Assembly (NCBI GenBank): GCA_949287245.1
Contig: CASEFL010000001.1
Span: 202,973 to 259,345 of the forward strand
DNA from: an uncultured Bacillota bacterium
GTDB taxonomy: Bacteria; Bacillota_I; Bacilli_A; RFN20; CAG-826
Direction of reading: 5' to 3'
Length of the DNA: 56,373 nucleotides
Part shown: in pieces, positions 18,285-26,345 of the stretch
Position numbering within the stretch: the stretch's first letter is position 1
Layout: each line of letters opens with the position of its first letter
Made by a program: the position numbers and the translations under genes
Notes under the pieces: generated by a model
What the model saw: the letters and a program-made list of their open reading frames with translations, nothing else
What the model was told of the DNA's origin: nothing
The model's database searches: none

Positions 18285-18650
18285 TTATTCCTCATGATGA
18301 GGAAATTTACTAAGTTCTTCCCCTTCTTCTTTGATTAAGTTTTCAAGACGTTCTGCCTTATCAAAAGAATCATCAAGAAGGAAGGTTAAATCCGGAACTT
18401 TATAAATATCTAGTTTCTTAGCAAGAAGTGAACGAATGAGTCCTTTTTTCTTTTTTAGTTCTTCAAAGTTCTCATAAGGATTTTTACTCCCTAAAAAAGA
18501 AACATAGCATTTTGCATGTGAAGCATCCGAACTTAAATGCACTTCATTGACACAAGGATATCCAATGGCTTTGCTTTTAATTTCAAAAGCTAAAATATCC
18601 GCAAGATCGCGTTGAATAATTGCCTGTAGCCGTGCTTGACGATTAGCCAT
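18285..18650 (-). CDS. rbfA: 30S ribosome-binding factor A
   Basis: RbfA binds the immature 30S subunit and helps 16S rRNA maturation. The 121-residue product starts MANRQARLQ at 18650; the ATG lies inside the last codons of infB (8-base overlap, ATGGCTAA). The KH-like fold is visible from the HLSSDASHAKCYVSFLG segment (about 43-60), and the C-terminus carries VPDLTFLLDDSFDKAERL. It is the last gene of the nusA-infB operon. Confidence 0.93.
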   Translation of the reverse strand: MANRQARLQAIIQRDLADILAFEIKSKAIGYPCVNEVHLSSDASHAKCYVSFLGSKNPYENFEELKKKKGLIRSLLAKKLDIYKVPDLTFLLDDSFDKAERLENLIKEEGEELSKFPHHEE

Positions 18651-20511
18651 TTTTTTCTTCCTTCTCAATCACTTCAAAGCATTCAATGATGTCCCCTTCT
18701 TTAATGTCTTGATAATTGCTCAAGGTGACACCACATTCATACCCTTTATTTACTTCCTTCACCCGGTCTTTAAAACGGGCTAAAGAATTAATTTTTCCTT
18801 CATAAACAACGACTTGATCACGAATTAAACGCGCATGAGCATTCACGCGCAATAAACCATCAACAACATAAGAACCGGCAACCACACCAACATCCGTTAA
18901 TTTATAACGATGTCTTACTTCGGCAGAACCTAAAATATGTTCAACCATTTCGGCTTGATACATACCTTTAACGACCGCTTCAACCTCTTCTAAGATTTCA
19001 TAAATGATGCGGTAAGTACGAATTTCTACATGTTCTTCTTTTGCTTTTTCTTGAACACGAGCATCAGGACGTAAATTAAAGCCGTAAATAATGGCTTTTG
19101 AAGCGCTGGCAAGTAAAACGTCAGAATCACTAATCGCCCCTGCACGAGCTTCTAATACCTTAATCCGCACTTGATCATTTGAAAGTTTTTCTAAGTTCGC
19201 TTTTAAAGATTCCGCTGAACCTTGTGTATCGGCTTTAATTAAAATATTAAAATCTTGAATTTTCCCAGAATTTACGATGTTATTTAAATCCGCAAGAGTT
19301 AAAGCAGCCGTTCCAGCACGTTCTTCTTCTTTTTTCTTTAAAGCACGAGCCGTTGCCACTTCTCTTGCCTCTTTCTCGCTAGGGAAAGCCATGAAGCGGT
19401 CTCCGGCTTCCGGCACTTCTTCTAGACCAATAACCGAGACAGGAGAAGAGGGACCCGCACTTTTTAAAGCCACTCCTAATTCATTATTCATTCTTCGAAT
19501 TTTGCCGTAAGTTGTTCCTACAACAACGTGATCCCCTTGATTTAAAGTACCATTTTGAATCAAAAGAGTTGCTTTTGGACCTTCCCCTTTATCTAAGTTT
19601 GCTTCTAAAACCGTTCCAATTGCGTAACGATTTGGATTGGCTTTTAATTCCATCATTTCCGCTTTTAAAAGAATAGCGTCGAGTAAATCATCTAAGCCTT
19701 GTTTTGTTTTTGCGGATACTTCAACGGTTAAAATGTCTCCACCAAAATCTTCAGCAACAATTTCTTGAGCCATTAATTCATTTTTGACACGATTCGGATT
19801 TGCTCCTGGTAAATCCATTTTATTAATCGCGACAATAATTTCGCTTCCTGCCGCTTTTGCATGATCAATAGCCTCGATTGTTTGTGGCATTACTCCATCA
19901 TCAGCAGCTACGACTAAAACAACAATATCCGTAACCGAAGCGCCCCGTGCCCGCATGGCAGTAAATGCCGCATGCCCCGGAGTGTCAATAATGGTCACTT
20001 TCTTCCCTTTCCACTCCTTTTGATAAGCACCAATGGCTTGTGAGATTCCTCCGGCTTCTTTTCCCGCAACGTTAGTATGACGAATCGCGTCAATAATCGA
20101 AGTTTTCCCATGGTCTACATGACCCATGACGGTAACAACAGGCGACCGTTCTTCAAGTTTGGATGGATCATCTTCGATTTCAAGTTCTTCAAAATGAGTC
20201 GCGTCCACGACTTTTTCCTTTTTAAAATCGTAACCAAACTCCAAACAAAGTTCCCCAATCATGTCATCATCTAAAACTTGGTTAATGGTGACCATTTTTC
20301 CTTGGGCAAATAAATATTTAATGATCGCGTTTATCGGAGTATTTATAGCCTCAGATAACTCAGAAACGGAAAGAGGCTTAGAATAGATAAAAACGCCCCC
20401 ATTAACTTTTGGTGCTTCCCCATTTTTCTTTGGACGCATTTCAAAGTTACTTTGACGGGATTTGTTGTTTTCGTTCTTTTTCCCGCTAAATCGCTGACTT
20501 TTCTTATCCAT
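18643..20511 (-). CDS. infB: Translation initiation factor IF-2
   Basis: IF-2 delivers fMet-tRNA to the 30S P site and promotes subunit joining. The 622-residue form is short at the N-terminus: only a Lys/Asn-rich tail and one IF2_N module (about 45-100) precede the G domain. GTPase motifs are GHVDHGKTS (about 132), DTPGHAAF (about 178), NKMD (about 232) and a SAK motif. Domains II to IV follow, ending with the fMet-binding domain ([19 protein letters not shown]). Such short forms occur in Mollicutes-related Bacilli. The start has GGAGT upstream. Confidence 0.96.
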   Translation of the reverse strand: MDKKSQRFSGKKNENNKSRQSNFEMRPKKNGEAPKVNGGVFIYSKPLSVSELSEAINTPINAIIKYLFAQGKMVTINQVLDDDMIGELCLEFGYDFKKEKVVDATHFEELEIEDDPSKLEERSPVVTVMGHVDHGKTSIIDAIRHTNVAGKEAGGISQAIGAYQKEWKGKKVTIIDTPGHAAFTAMRARGASVTDIVVLVVAADDGVMPQTIEAIDHAKAAGSEIIVAINKMDLPGANPNRVKNELMAQEIVAEDFGGDILTVEVSAKTKQGLDDLLDAILLKAEMMELKANPNRYAIGTVLEANLDKGEGPKATLLIQNGTLNQGDHVVVGTTYGKIRRMNNELGVALKSAGPSSPVSVIGLEEVPEAGDRFMAFPSEKEAREVATARALKKKEEERAGTAALTLADLNNIVNSGKIQDFNILIKADTQGSAESLKANLEKLSNDQVRIKVLEARAGAISDSDVLLASASKAIIYGFNLRPDARVQEKAKEEHVEIRTYRIIYEILEEVEAVVKGMYQAEMVEHILGSAEVRHRYKLTDVGVVAGSYVVDGLLRVNAHARLIRDQVVVYEGKINSLARFKDRVKEVNKGYECGVTLSNYQDIKEGDIIECFEVIEKEEKNG

Positions 20512-20528
20512 ACATACTCCTTTCGTGA

Positions 20529-20837
20529 TTATTTTGTGAAATAGGCTTTTGCCGCTTTCTTATCAAGAATGCCTACAAAGGCTAAAGGAGACATCCCTAA
20601 GGCCGCTCCTAATTCTTCCTCTGTTATGGTTTCTTTGAGATAAGGAATGTTTTCGCGTTCAACTTTCTTTCGGAAGCGGAGACGCTCGCTAGAGGAAGGG
20701 CCTTCGCTTTCAATAACAAGGGATAAAGGTCGCTTTTCTTTTTTTAAGGAAGGTCCAACAACAAGTTTCCCTCCTTTATTTAATAACCCTAGGAACAAGA
20801 GGCGTTCTTTTTGACCCACTTTTGAATTTCCTCCCAT
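20529..20837 (-). CDS. ylxQ: L7Ae/YlxQ-like RNA-binding protein
   Basis: The 102 residues fit YlxQ, a small L7Ae-family protein of unknown cellular role encoded between ylxR and infB in Firmicutes. The pattern LLFLGLLNKGGKLVVG (about 13-28) corresponds to the YlxQ N-terminus, and the C-terminal LGMSPLAFVGILDKKAA to its last helix and strand. It overlaps ylxR by about 49 bases in another frame, which is longer than usual; a GTG at 20819 would still leave an overlap. Confidence 0.8.
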   Translation of the reverse strand: MGGNSKVGQKERLLFLGLLNKGGKLVVGPSLKKEKRPLSLVIESEGPSSSERLRFRKKVERENIPYLKETITEEELGAALGMSPLAFVGILDKKAAKAYFTK

Positions 20838-21046
20838 TCTTCCTTACCCCACGAGGTGTGTAGTCTTTTTTCTAATCGATTTTTTATCTCTCTTTCCTCA
20901 AATAAAGAGTAAGAGACATAAACGCCTCTCCCTTCTCCTTTTAAGGAAGGAAGATATGTTCCATCCTTCTTTTTTAAGCGGAGAAGGAGAGATGGATCTT
21001 TCTTTTCACGCGTTAAGATACACATTCTCGTGTTGAATTTTTGCAT
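20789..21046 (-). CDS. ylxR: YlxR (RnpM-like) nucleic-acid-binding protein
   Basis: A small protein of the YlxR family, recently linked in other Firmicutes to RNase P modulation. The start is set at the ATG at 21046, one base after the nusA stop codon, giving 85 residues. The motif RMCILTREKKDPSLLLRL near the N-terminus corresponds to the family pattern of Arg-x-Cys-x-(V/I)-(T/S) followed by basic residues, and GEGRGVYVS to the Gly-rich loop. The codons further upstream lie within the acidic tail of nusA and are not part of this protein. Confidence 0.82.
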   Translation of the reverse strand: MQKFNTRMCILTREKKDPSLLLRLKKKDGTYLPSLKGEGRGVYVSYSLFEEREIKNRLEKRLHTSWGKEEWEEIQKWVKKNASCS

Positions 21047-21047
21047 A

Positions 21048-22910
21048 TTAGTTCTCGTCGTAATATTGATCGTAATCCTCGTAATCGAAGTCCTCATCGA
21101 AGGAATCATCTTCTTCAAGTTCTGCTTCTTCCTTCTCGATTTCCTCTAACTCTTCCTGAGAATAAATCGGCATTGCAGGAATAATGCCCTCGCTAGGTTT
21201 GGCATGCGCAATTTCTTCTTCCGAAATATGGTGAGGACGCTTTTTCGAACCTTTCTTTCGGTCATCTCTTTCTTTCTTTGTTGGCGTGGCAAGTTCTTTT
21301 TCTAAGTCTTCTAAAGTGGTTGTCGTCTTCACTTGTAAAGTCGCTTTGCTAGACGTTTCTTCCTCTTTGATAACCTCTTCTTTCTTCTCTTCAAGAGGAG
21401 TTTCTTCTACGCTAGTTGCTTCCTCCTCCATCTTTGGCGAATAAGTGGAAATTTCTTCCAATTCTTCCTCTTCTTCATCAGAGACTTCAGGAAGAATCAT
21501 TTCTTTTGCTTCTTCTTTCTTATTCTCCATAAGTTTGGCCCTTCTTGCCGCGTCTTGACGACTCTTTTCCGCGTATTCTGCCATTTCTTGACGAAGTTTT
21601 TCTTCGGAGGCTAAACGTTTCAATTCTTCAATACCTACCCAAGAGATACCCTTTTCTTGAGCTTCTTTCGGGGTAAGAAGAATAATATGAGTTCCGGTTA
21701 AACGGCTGGCAAGTTTGAGGTTGGAACGCTTTTTCCCATACGCTTTATGAATTTGTTCCTCATTTACCACAACATAAGCATCGGGATACTTTTTCCCTTC
21801 TTCATGAACAAGATATACCCCCATAACATCGGCAGGACGCAAAGCATCCGCGACATATAAAGGCAAATAAGGACTATAAGAAATAATATCAATCTTTTCT
21901 TTTTCACTACTATTATGACCAAGTTGATCAATCACTTTCGCAATTCTTGAACCTTGAGGACCAATACAAGCCCCTGTTGGGTCAATCGCATCGTCTTTTG
22001 ACATCACGGCAACCTTGCTTCTTGTCCCCGCTTCCCGAGCAATTCCTTTAATAAAGATAGTTCCGTCATAAATTTCCCGGATTTCTTCTTCAAAAATTCT
22101 CTTAAGGAAGCCTTCAGAGGAACGCGTTGCCTGTACTTGTGGACCTTTACTTGGTTTATTTGGATCGCTTGTCGGCTTAACCTCTTCAATATAAACCTTG
22201 ATTTGATCCCCAGGTTTAAAAGTTTCATCGCCAATCAACTCTCGCCGAGAAAGTTCTGTCACACCGTGTCTTAAACGAATGACAACCGCACGATCATCTG
22301 CTTTTTCGACAATACCGGTTTCCATTTCCCCGATATGATCTTTGTATACATCATATAAAGCCTCACGTTCGGCTTCCGCGATTTGTGTTCGAAAGTTGCT
22401 TGAAATAATCTTAATGATAATTTGCGATAAATTATCAATATCGCAATATAAAGGATATTTCCCTCCAAAGCGGATATTTTCTTTCGCTTCTTTAACCTTT
22501 AAAGAAAGATTTTCAATTTCGGCTAAACGGAAATTAATTTCTTTTAATAAAGCGGCTTTCTTTGGGCTCTTTTTTAAAGAATTTGCGTTAGCAAGACGTT
22601 CTTCTGCTTCTTTTTTCTCATCCTCTAAATTTTCTAAGAATAAATCCGCATCTTCTTTGGCATCATCATAATCAATTTCTAAGGCATCATCGGTGATTTT
22701 TTCATCAGGAGTTACTAGTTTTAACTGGGCAACCGTAACAAAGCCTTTTTCAAAATCTAAGTCAACTTTGACTTCGGCATCGGGAGTTTTAATTTCCTTT
22801 TTATAAGCGATTTGGATAGCATTTTCTAAAGCCGCAATAACCGCTTTCTCCGTTAAATTGTGGTTGTTTGCGATATCTTTAATCGCCTCTTTTAATAACG
22901 TCAAATCCAT
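21048..22910 (-). CDS. nusA: Transcription termination/antitermination protein NusA, extended form
   Basis: NusA binds RNA polymerase and nascent RNA, modulating pausing and termination. Recognised parts are the N-terminal polymerase-binding domain (about 1-185), an S1 domain (about 192-260, MEXGIVEK-type start), KH1 with IGPQGSRIAKV (about 320) and KH2 with AYGKKRSNLKLA (about 398). The protein is long, 620 residues. Two additions explain this: a charged, coiled-coil-like insertion within the N-terminal domain (about 85-150), and a Glu/Asp-rich tail (about 430-620). Second gene of the operon, 20 bases after rimP; it has a normal GGAGA ribosome-binding site. Confidence 0.93.
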   Translation of the reverse strand: MDLTLLKEAIKDIANNHNLTEKAVIAALENAIQIAYKKEIKTPDAEVKVDLDFEKGFVTVAQLKLVTPDEKITDDALEIDYDDAKEDADLFLENLEDEKKEAEERLANANSLKKSPKKAALLKEINFRLAEIENLSLKVKEAKENIRFGGKYPLYCDIDNLSQIIIKIISSNFRTQIAEAEREALYDVYKDHIGEMETGIVEKADDRAVVIRLRHGVTELSRRELIGDETFKPGDQIKVYIEEVKPTSDPNKPSKGPQVQATRSSEGFLKRIFEEEIREIYDGTIFIKGIAREAGTRSKVAVMSKDDAIDPTGACIGPQGSRIAKVIDQLGHNSSEKEKIDIISYSPYLPLYVADALRPADVMGVYLVHEEGKKYPDAYVVVNEEQIHKAYGKKRSNLKLASRLTGTHIILLTPKEAQEKGISWVGIEELKRLASEEKLRQEMAEYAEKSRQDAARRAKLMENKKEEAKEMILPEVSDEEEEELEEISTYSPKMEEEATSVEETPLEEKKEEVIKEEETSSKATLQVKTTTTLEDLEKELATPTKKERDDRKKGSKKRPHHISEEEIAHAKPSEGIIPAMPIYSQEELEEIEKEEAELEEDDSFDEDFDYEDYDQYYDEN

Positions 22911-22930
22911 ATTGATTCTCCTTTTTCTTT

Positions 22931-23395
22931 TTAAAATTTCACCGCATAACGCGCTTTTTGAATATCGTTAAGGTTTAAACTTGCCTTTTTAATTTGCCCT
23001 TTTTGGTTAAAGGATAGAACAATTTCTTTTTCCTTAGGGCTTTCTAAGAGAGTTCCTTCTAATTCATCAAACCCTTTGTATGATTTATTTAAGGTCAAAT
23101 GAACATAACTTCCGACTTTCTCTTTTAATTTCTCAATCGGAATTGGTTTTTCCACTCCTAAGGAAGAGACGTCTAAGGTATAAGCCTCATCCCCAATATT
23201 CTTCTTATCAAGAAGTTCTCCGATAAAGTTTGACATTTCAATAATGTCATCAAGAGAAATTGCTTCTTCTCGATCTAAGATGATTTCAAGGGTTAAGGCG
23301 CCATCTTGTATGTGTTTTTTAACCAAAACGAGAGAAAACCCTTTCTCCTTTAATGGCTCTTCAAGAATGTCTTGAATAATCTTTTCTTCTACCAT
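22931..23395 (-). CDS. rimP: Ribosome maturation factor RimP
   Basis: RimP helps assemble the 30S subunit. The 154-residue product has the two-domain family layout, with LTLEIILDREEAISLDDIIE-type sequence in the N-terminal domain (about 30-50) and a YTLDVSSLGVEKPI motif (about 72-85), the most conserved RimP signature (LEVSSPGLDRPL in many bacteria). It is the first gene of the rimP-nusA-ylxR-ylxQ-infB-rbfA operon. The AAGGGAG ribosome-binding site follows directly behind a terminator-like hairpin of the leader. Confidence 0.93.
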   Translation of the reverse strand: MVEEKIIQDILEEPLKEKGFSLVLVKKHIQDGALTLEIILDREEAISLDDIIEMSNFIGELLDKKNIGDEAYTLDVSSLGVEKPIPIEKLKEKVGSYVHLTLNKSYKGFDELEGTLLESPKEKEIVLSFNQKGQIKKASLNLNDIQKARYAVKF

Positions 23396-23400
23396 GTTTC

Positions 23401-23482
23401 TCCCTTAACGAGAAAGAGCGACCCCTGAGGGCCGCTCATCAGATTGTTTTGAGCGTCCGTGAAACTCCGAAGAATTTCACTA
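23401..23482 (-). promoter_or_regulatory. Leader of the rimP-nusA-infB operon with competing hairpins
   Basis: On the minus strand the leader holds three elements in order. First is a 9-bp stem capped by TTCG (GTGAAATTC / GAGTTTCAC). Second is a CGCTC segment able to pair with a later GAGCG. Third is a hairpin in which the same GAGCG pairs with a second CGCTC, followed by TTTCTC. The last two are mutually exclusive, as in a transcription attenuator. A plain terminator of the upstream surface-protein gene is the alternative reading. Confidence 0.45.
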
Positions 23483-23487
23483 GGCAC

Positions 23488-23516
23488 ATGATAGAAGAGA
23501 GAAACTCTCTTTACAA
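23488..23516 (-). promoter_or_regulatory. Promoter of the rimP-nusA-infB operon
   Basis: TTGTAA (overlapping the stop codon of the 23511 gene) and TATCAT are spaced by 17 bases. A transcript from here would contain the complete competing-hairpin leader. Confidence 0.5.
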
Positions 23517-24761
23517 GGAAGATTTTCTCTGATTCCGCTTTTTAAAGAAGAAATATCCTCCAAGAAGAAGAATGAAACCAAAAGATAGCCCTAAAACAAG
23601 AAGAAGTGTAGTTTCTTCTTTATCTCCATTAAAGGCAAAGAAAGGTTGTACATCTTTAGAAATTCTTCCTTGGAGATCGGAAATTGTATTTCCTATAGTA
23701 CAAGTACCATCATCGTTTAACCCACTTACAAGAGTTTCTACCTCGCTATATTTTGTGAATAAATCATTAAGTTCATCTTTATGAGCATCTTCTAAAAGCC
23801 AACAAATCGAATTTTCTTTTCCATCATATGGCTTTCTTAAGGAGCGATAATAACGGAGGAAATCATAGGCTTTTCTTCTTGTTGCCCCATCATCTAATAA
23901 ATAAGCACGACTAGAGGCACCAGAAGATGGTCCACTCGATTCTACTTTAAAGACAAGGTTAGGATTATTTGCCCAATTACTTAAAGTATCTGTTTGAGCA
24001 TTCCCATTCCCGTTGTTGAAGATTAAGCCATTATATTGACCATCATAATTGATGTTAAAAAACTTAAATTCACCAAAATAAAGGGAATAGTCATCCTCTA
24101 GTTCATAATTGTAGTCGTCTTGAACTTTTGTTAAAGCAACACCAGGCCATTCGGTATCAAAAGTCTCTTTCTTCTCTCCAGACTGAGTTCCATACGACCC
24201 AAATTCTTGCCAGCGATGAACGTGTGGTGTTTCCCAAGAAGACGGCATTTCCGCTAATAGATGATAAGTATCTAGCGAATTAATGGAGTAATCATTAAAC
24301 CAATCCCGACTCACATTAAAGAAGAATTGATTCCCACTTAATGTAGAACCATTTTCGGTATCCGACCAACGGTCACACCGATGCCATGGATTACCACTAA
24401 AATCAGTCGTCCCTGGTGCCCAACGACTAAAAATTAAATGAAGAGAGGAGGAATCAAATTCATCGGTATATAAAAGATTCAATTCTGAATCGTATTCTAA
24501 TTTAACGCCAGGCCATGAAGTGGAAGTATTCCCACCCCAATAGTGAACATAGATATCGGCATCCGCCTCACCCCAAAAGAAATCACTAAGGACAACGTAC
24601 AAATAATTATCCGGTACCTCTTCCCTAGTAATGACATCCGAAACCTCATAACTAGCAGCCTCCGCAACAATAGGAGCCTGTTTTTCAAGACTGACCCCCC
24701 CAATTATTCCAAGAGAGACTGCTCCAAGGAGAGTAAACAACAAAGTACGTATCTTTTTCAT
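23511..24761 (-). CDS. Anchored surface protein with two starch-binding-like (CBM25/26-type) modules
   Basis: The 416-residue protein has a signal peptide (cleavage near VAEAAS, about 36) and two beta modules. The first, about 50-165, has YVHYWGGNTSTSWPGV; the second, about 180-285, carries the EWPGVALTK pattern. The tryptophan-proline-glycine signature after an aromatic strand is typical of CBM25/26 starch modules. A helical domain with SICWL (about 305-370) and a C-terminal membrane helix with a basic tail (KKRNQRKSSL) follow. The last two parts are shared with the proteins at 11036 and 12591. No catalytic domain. A cre-like site is in its promoter. Confidence 0.82.
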   Translation of the reverse strand: MKKIRTLLFTLLGAVSLGIIGGVSLEKQAPIVAEAASYEVSDVITREEVPDNYLYVVLSDFFWGEADADIYVHYWGGNTSTSWPGVKLEYDSELNLLYTDEFDSSSLHLIFSRWAPGTTDFSGNPWHRCDRWSDTENGSTLSGNQFFFNVSRDWFNDYSINSLDTYHLLAEMPSSWETPHVHRWQEFGSYGTQSGEKKETFDTEWPGVALTKVQDDYNYELEDDYSLYFGEFKFFNINYDGQYNGLIFNNGNGNAQTDTLSNWANNPNLVFKVESSGPSSGASSRAYLLDDGATRRKAYDFLRYYRSLRKPYDGKENSICWLLEDAHKDELNDLFTKYSEVETLVSGLNDDGTCTIGNTISDLQGRISKDVQPFFAFNGDKEETTLLLVLGLSFGFILLLGGYFFFKKRNQRKSSL

Positions 24762-24779
24762 ATCGAGAACCTGCTTACC

Positions 24780-24821
24780 ATAATAAACGGATTATCAATT
24801 TCGTCAATGAAAACCCTTACA
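24780..24821 (-). promoter_or_regulatory. Promoter with adjacent cre-like site
   Basis: TTGACG (24802-24807) and TATTAT (24780-24785) are 16 bases apart. TGTAAGGGTTTTCA (24808-24821) directly precedes the -35 box and differs from the cre consensus by one central base (G for C). Confidence 0.5.
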
Positions 24822-24831
24822 TTTTTATATA

Positions 24832-24856
24832 AAAACCTCTCCACTAGGAGAGGCAA
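24832..24856 (-). terminator. Rho-independent terminator of the DegV-family gene
   Basis: CCTCTCC / GGAGAGG form a perfect hairpin followed by five T residues on the minus strand. Confidence 0.8.
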
Positions 24857-24873
24857 GAAAGGGAAGAAAAGTT

Positions 24874-25749
24874 TTATGCGATAGGATGCTCTCCGTCGCA
24901 GAAATAAAGAACCCCCAGAGTGTTTGGACCACAATGGGAAGAGATGGTTGCTCCCGCGGTGGCGCGATAGACATTACGGAACCCATAATCTCTTAATTGT
25001 TTTTCGGCTGCGTCTAGTACTTCAATGGGAGCGCTACTATAAGTTAAGAAAACCATCTCTTTATCGGAATTGGGATTTTCTTCTAAGGTGTCTTGGATTA
25101 ATTGGGGAACCCATTTTTTCATGATTCCTTTATATTTTTTTGCTGAGGTCAGTTTCCCATCTTTCATAATAATTTGTGGACGAATCTTTAATACATTGGC
25201 AGCAAAAGCTACAACAGAAGGGCAACGACCGCCGGCAGCAAGATAGTTCACCGATTCGGTAGCAAAACTTGTTTGGGTATAAGGCACTCTTGCACGCACC
25301 ATATCCACAATTTGGTCATAGTTATACTTTCCACTTTCAACAAGTTTTGCCGCATATATAGCAAGTAAACTTTGTCCAGTAGATAAAGATAAAGTATCAA
25401 TAACGGTAATTTTCTTTCCTAATTTTTCACTCATCTTCGCCGCACTTTCTATCGCATGAGGACAAGTGGCGCTAATTCCACTTGATAAAGAGAAGTGAAT
25501 AATCGAATCTCCGTCTTTGGCAATCTTTTCAAAATATTGATCAAAATCTTGGACATTAAAACAAGAAGTCCGAGGAAGTTTTTTTGTCCGTTCAAAATAG
25601 GCAAAAAGATCTTCACCACTGACTTCCCCATCATGTACGATATCGTCTCCTAAAATTACAATTGCAGGAATCATTTTAAAGCCATATCGTTCAAATAAAT
25701 CCTTTGGCATATCACAAGTGCCTTCAACGCTAAGAATAATTTTTTCCAT
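24874..25749 (-). CDS. DegV-family fatty-acid-binding protein
   Basis: DegV-type proteins (FakB relatives) bind a fatty acid between two alpha/beta domains; in Firmicutes some present it to the FakA kinase. The 291-residue product carries the N-terminal pattern VEGTCDMPKDLFERYGFKMIP (early strand and helix) with the Ser/Thr pocket (LPRTSCFNV, about 57) and the central IHFSLSSGISAT motif (about 100). No fakA is next to it. The ATG has an AAAGGAAAGGAAAA Shine-Dalgarno. The first residue of the classical DegV motif, usually SD(S/T), is replaced by GTCD here. Confidence 0.88.
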   Translation of the reverse strand: MEKIILSVEGTCDMPKDLFERYGFKMIPAIVILGDDIVHDGEVSGEDLFAYFERTKKLPRTSCFNVQDFDQYFEKIAKDGDSIIHFSLSSGISATCPHAIESAAKMSEKLGKKITVIDTLSLSTGQSLLAIYAAKLVESGKYNYDQIVDMVRARVPYTQTSFATESVNYLAAGGRCPSVVAFAANVLKIRPQIIMKDGKLTSAKKYKGIMKKWVPQLIQDTLEENPNSDKEMVFLTYSSAPIEVLDAAEKQLRDYGFRNVYRATAGATISSHCGPNTLGVLYFCDGEHPIA

Positions 25750-25844
25750 AATTTTCCTTTCCTTTTGGCCCCTAACGTATTAAATGATGAAGAGAAAAGA
25801 AGGAAGAAGCAAGATAAGGCTTCTCTATTTTTGGAGGGAAAAAT

Positions 25845-26309
25845 GTGGAATTAAAAAATTGCATCGAATTAAGACATAGTTGTCGTGCTTATCAGAAGGA
25901 ATATGGTTTAACAAAAGAGGAAAAAGACGCTCTTCTTTTTGCCGCTACCCATGTCCCTTCGGCCATGCATAAATATCCTTTAAAAGTGGAAATTCTTGAA
26001 AATCGCATGGAAATTGCAAGAATTTTGCAAGAAAAAGGGCAAGAATCTATTGGGGAAGCTAGTGCGTTAATCGTGATTTATGGAGACCTAAGTATTCAAG
26101 AATATCTCCCCTTTATTGATCAAGAAGCGGGAGCGGCTACACAAAACATTCTTCTCATGGCAACCTCTCTTAATCTGGCTTCTTGTTGGTTAGGAATCCA
26201 TCAAGGTGCTGCTTTTGAAAAAGAAATGCTTCTTTTAAGAGAAACATTTCATTTATCTAAGAATGTTCTGCCTCGCGTTGCTATCGCTATAGGAAAGAAG
26301 AAAGAATAA
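25845..26309 (+). CDS. Nitroreductase-family flavoprotein
   Basis: An FMN-dependent NAD(P)H oxidoreductase of the nitroreductase fold. The N-terminus shows the ELRHSCRAY pattern (FMN phosphate-binding Arg/Ser region, about 8-16), then FAATHVPSAMHKYPLKVEI (about 30-48) and the C-terminal ATQNILLMATSLNLASCW segment (about 97-115). At 154 residues it is a short family member. The start is GTG at 25845, with GGAGG 7 bases upstream; an ATG two bases earlier is in another frame. Isolated plus-strand gene converging on the GH31 gene. Confidence 0.82.
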   Translation: MELKNCIELRHSCRAYQKEYGLTKEEKDALLFAATHVPSAMHKYPLKVEILENRMEIARILQEKGQESIGEASALIVIYGDLSIQEYLPFIDQEAGAATQNILLMATSLNLASCWLGIHQGAAFEKEMLLLRETFHLSKNVLPRVAIAIGKKKE

Positions 26310-26313
26310 AAAG

Positions 26314-26345
26314 AAAAAGGAGGATTAATTCCTCCTCTTTTTTTA
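26314..26345. terminator. Bidirectional terminator between the nitroreductase and GH31 genes
   Basis: GGAGGA / TTCCTCC around TTAA, with A-rich left and T-rich right flanks, gives a functional terminator in both directions. Confidence 0.8.
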
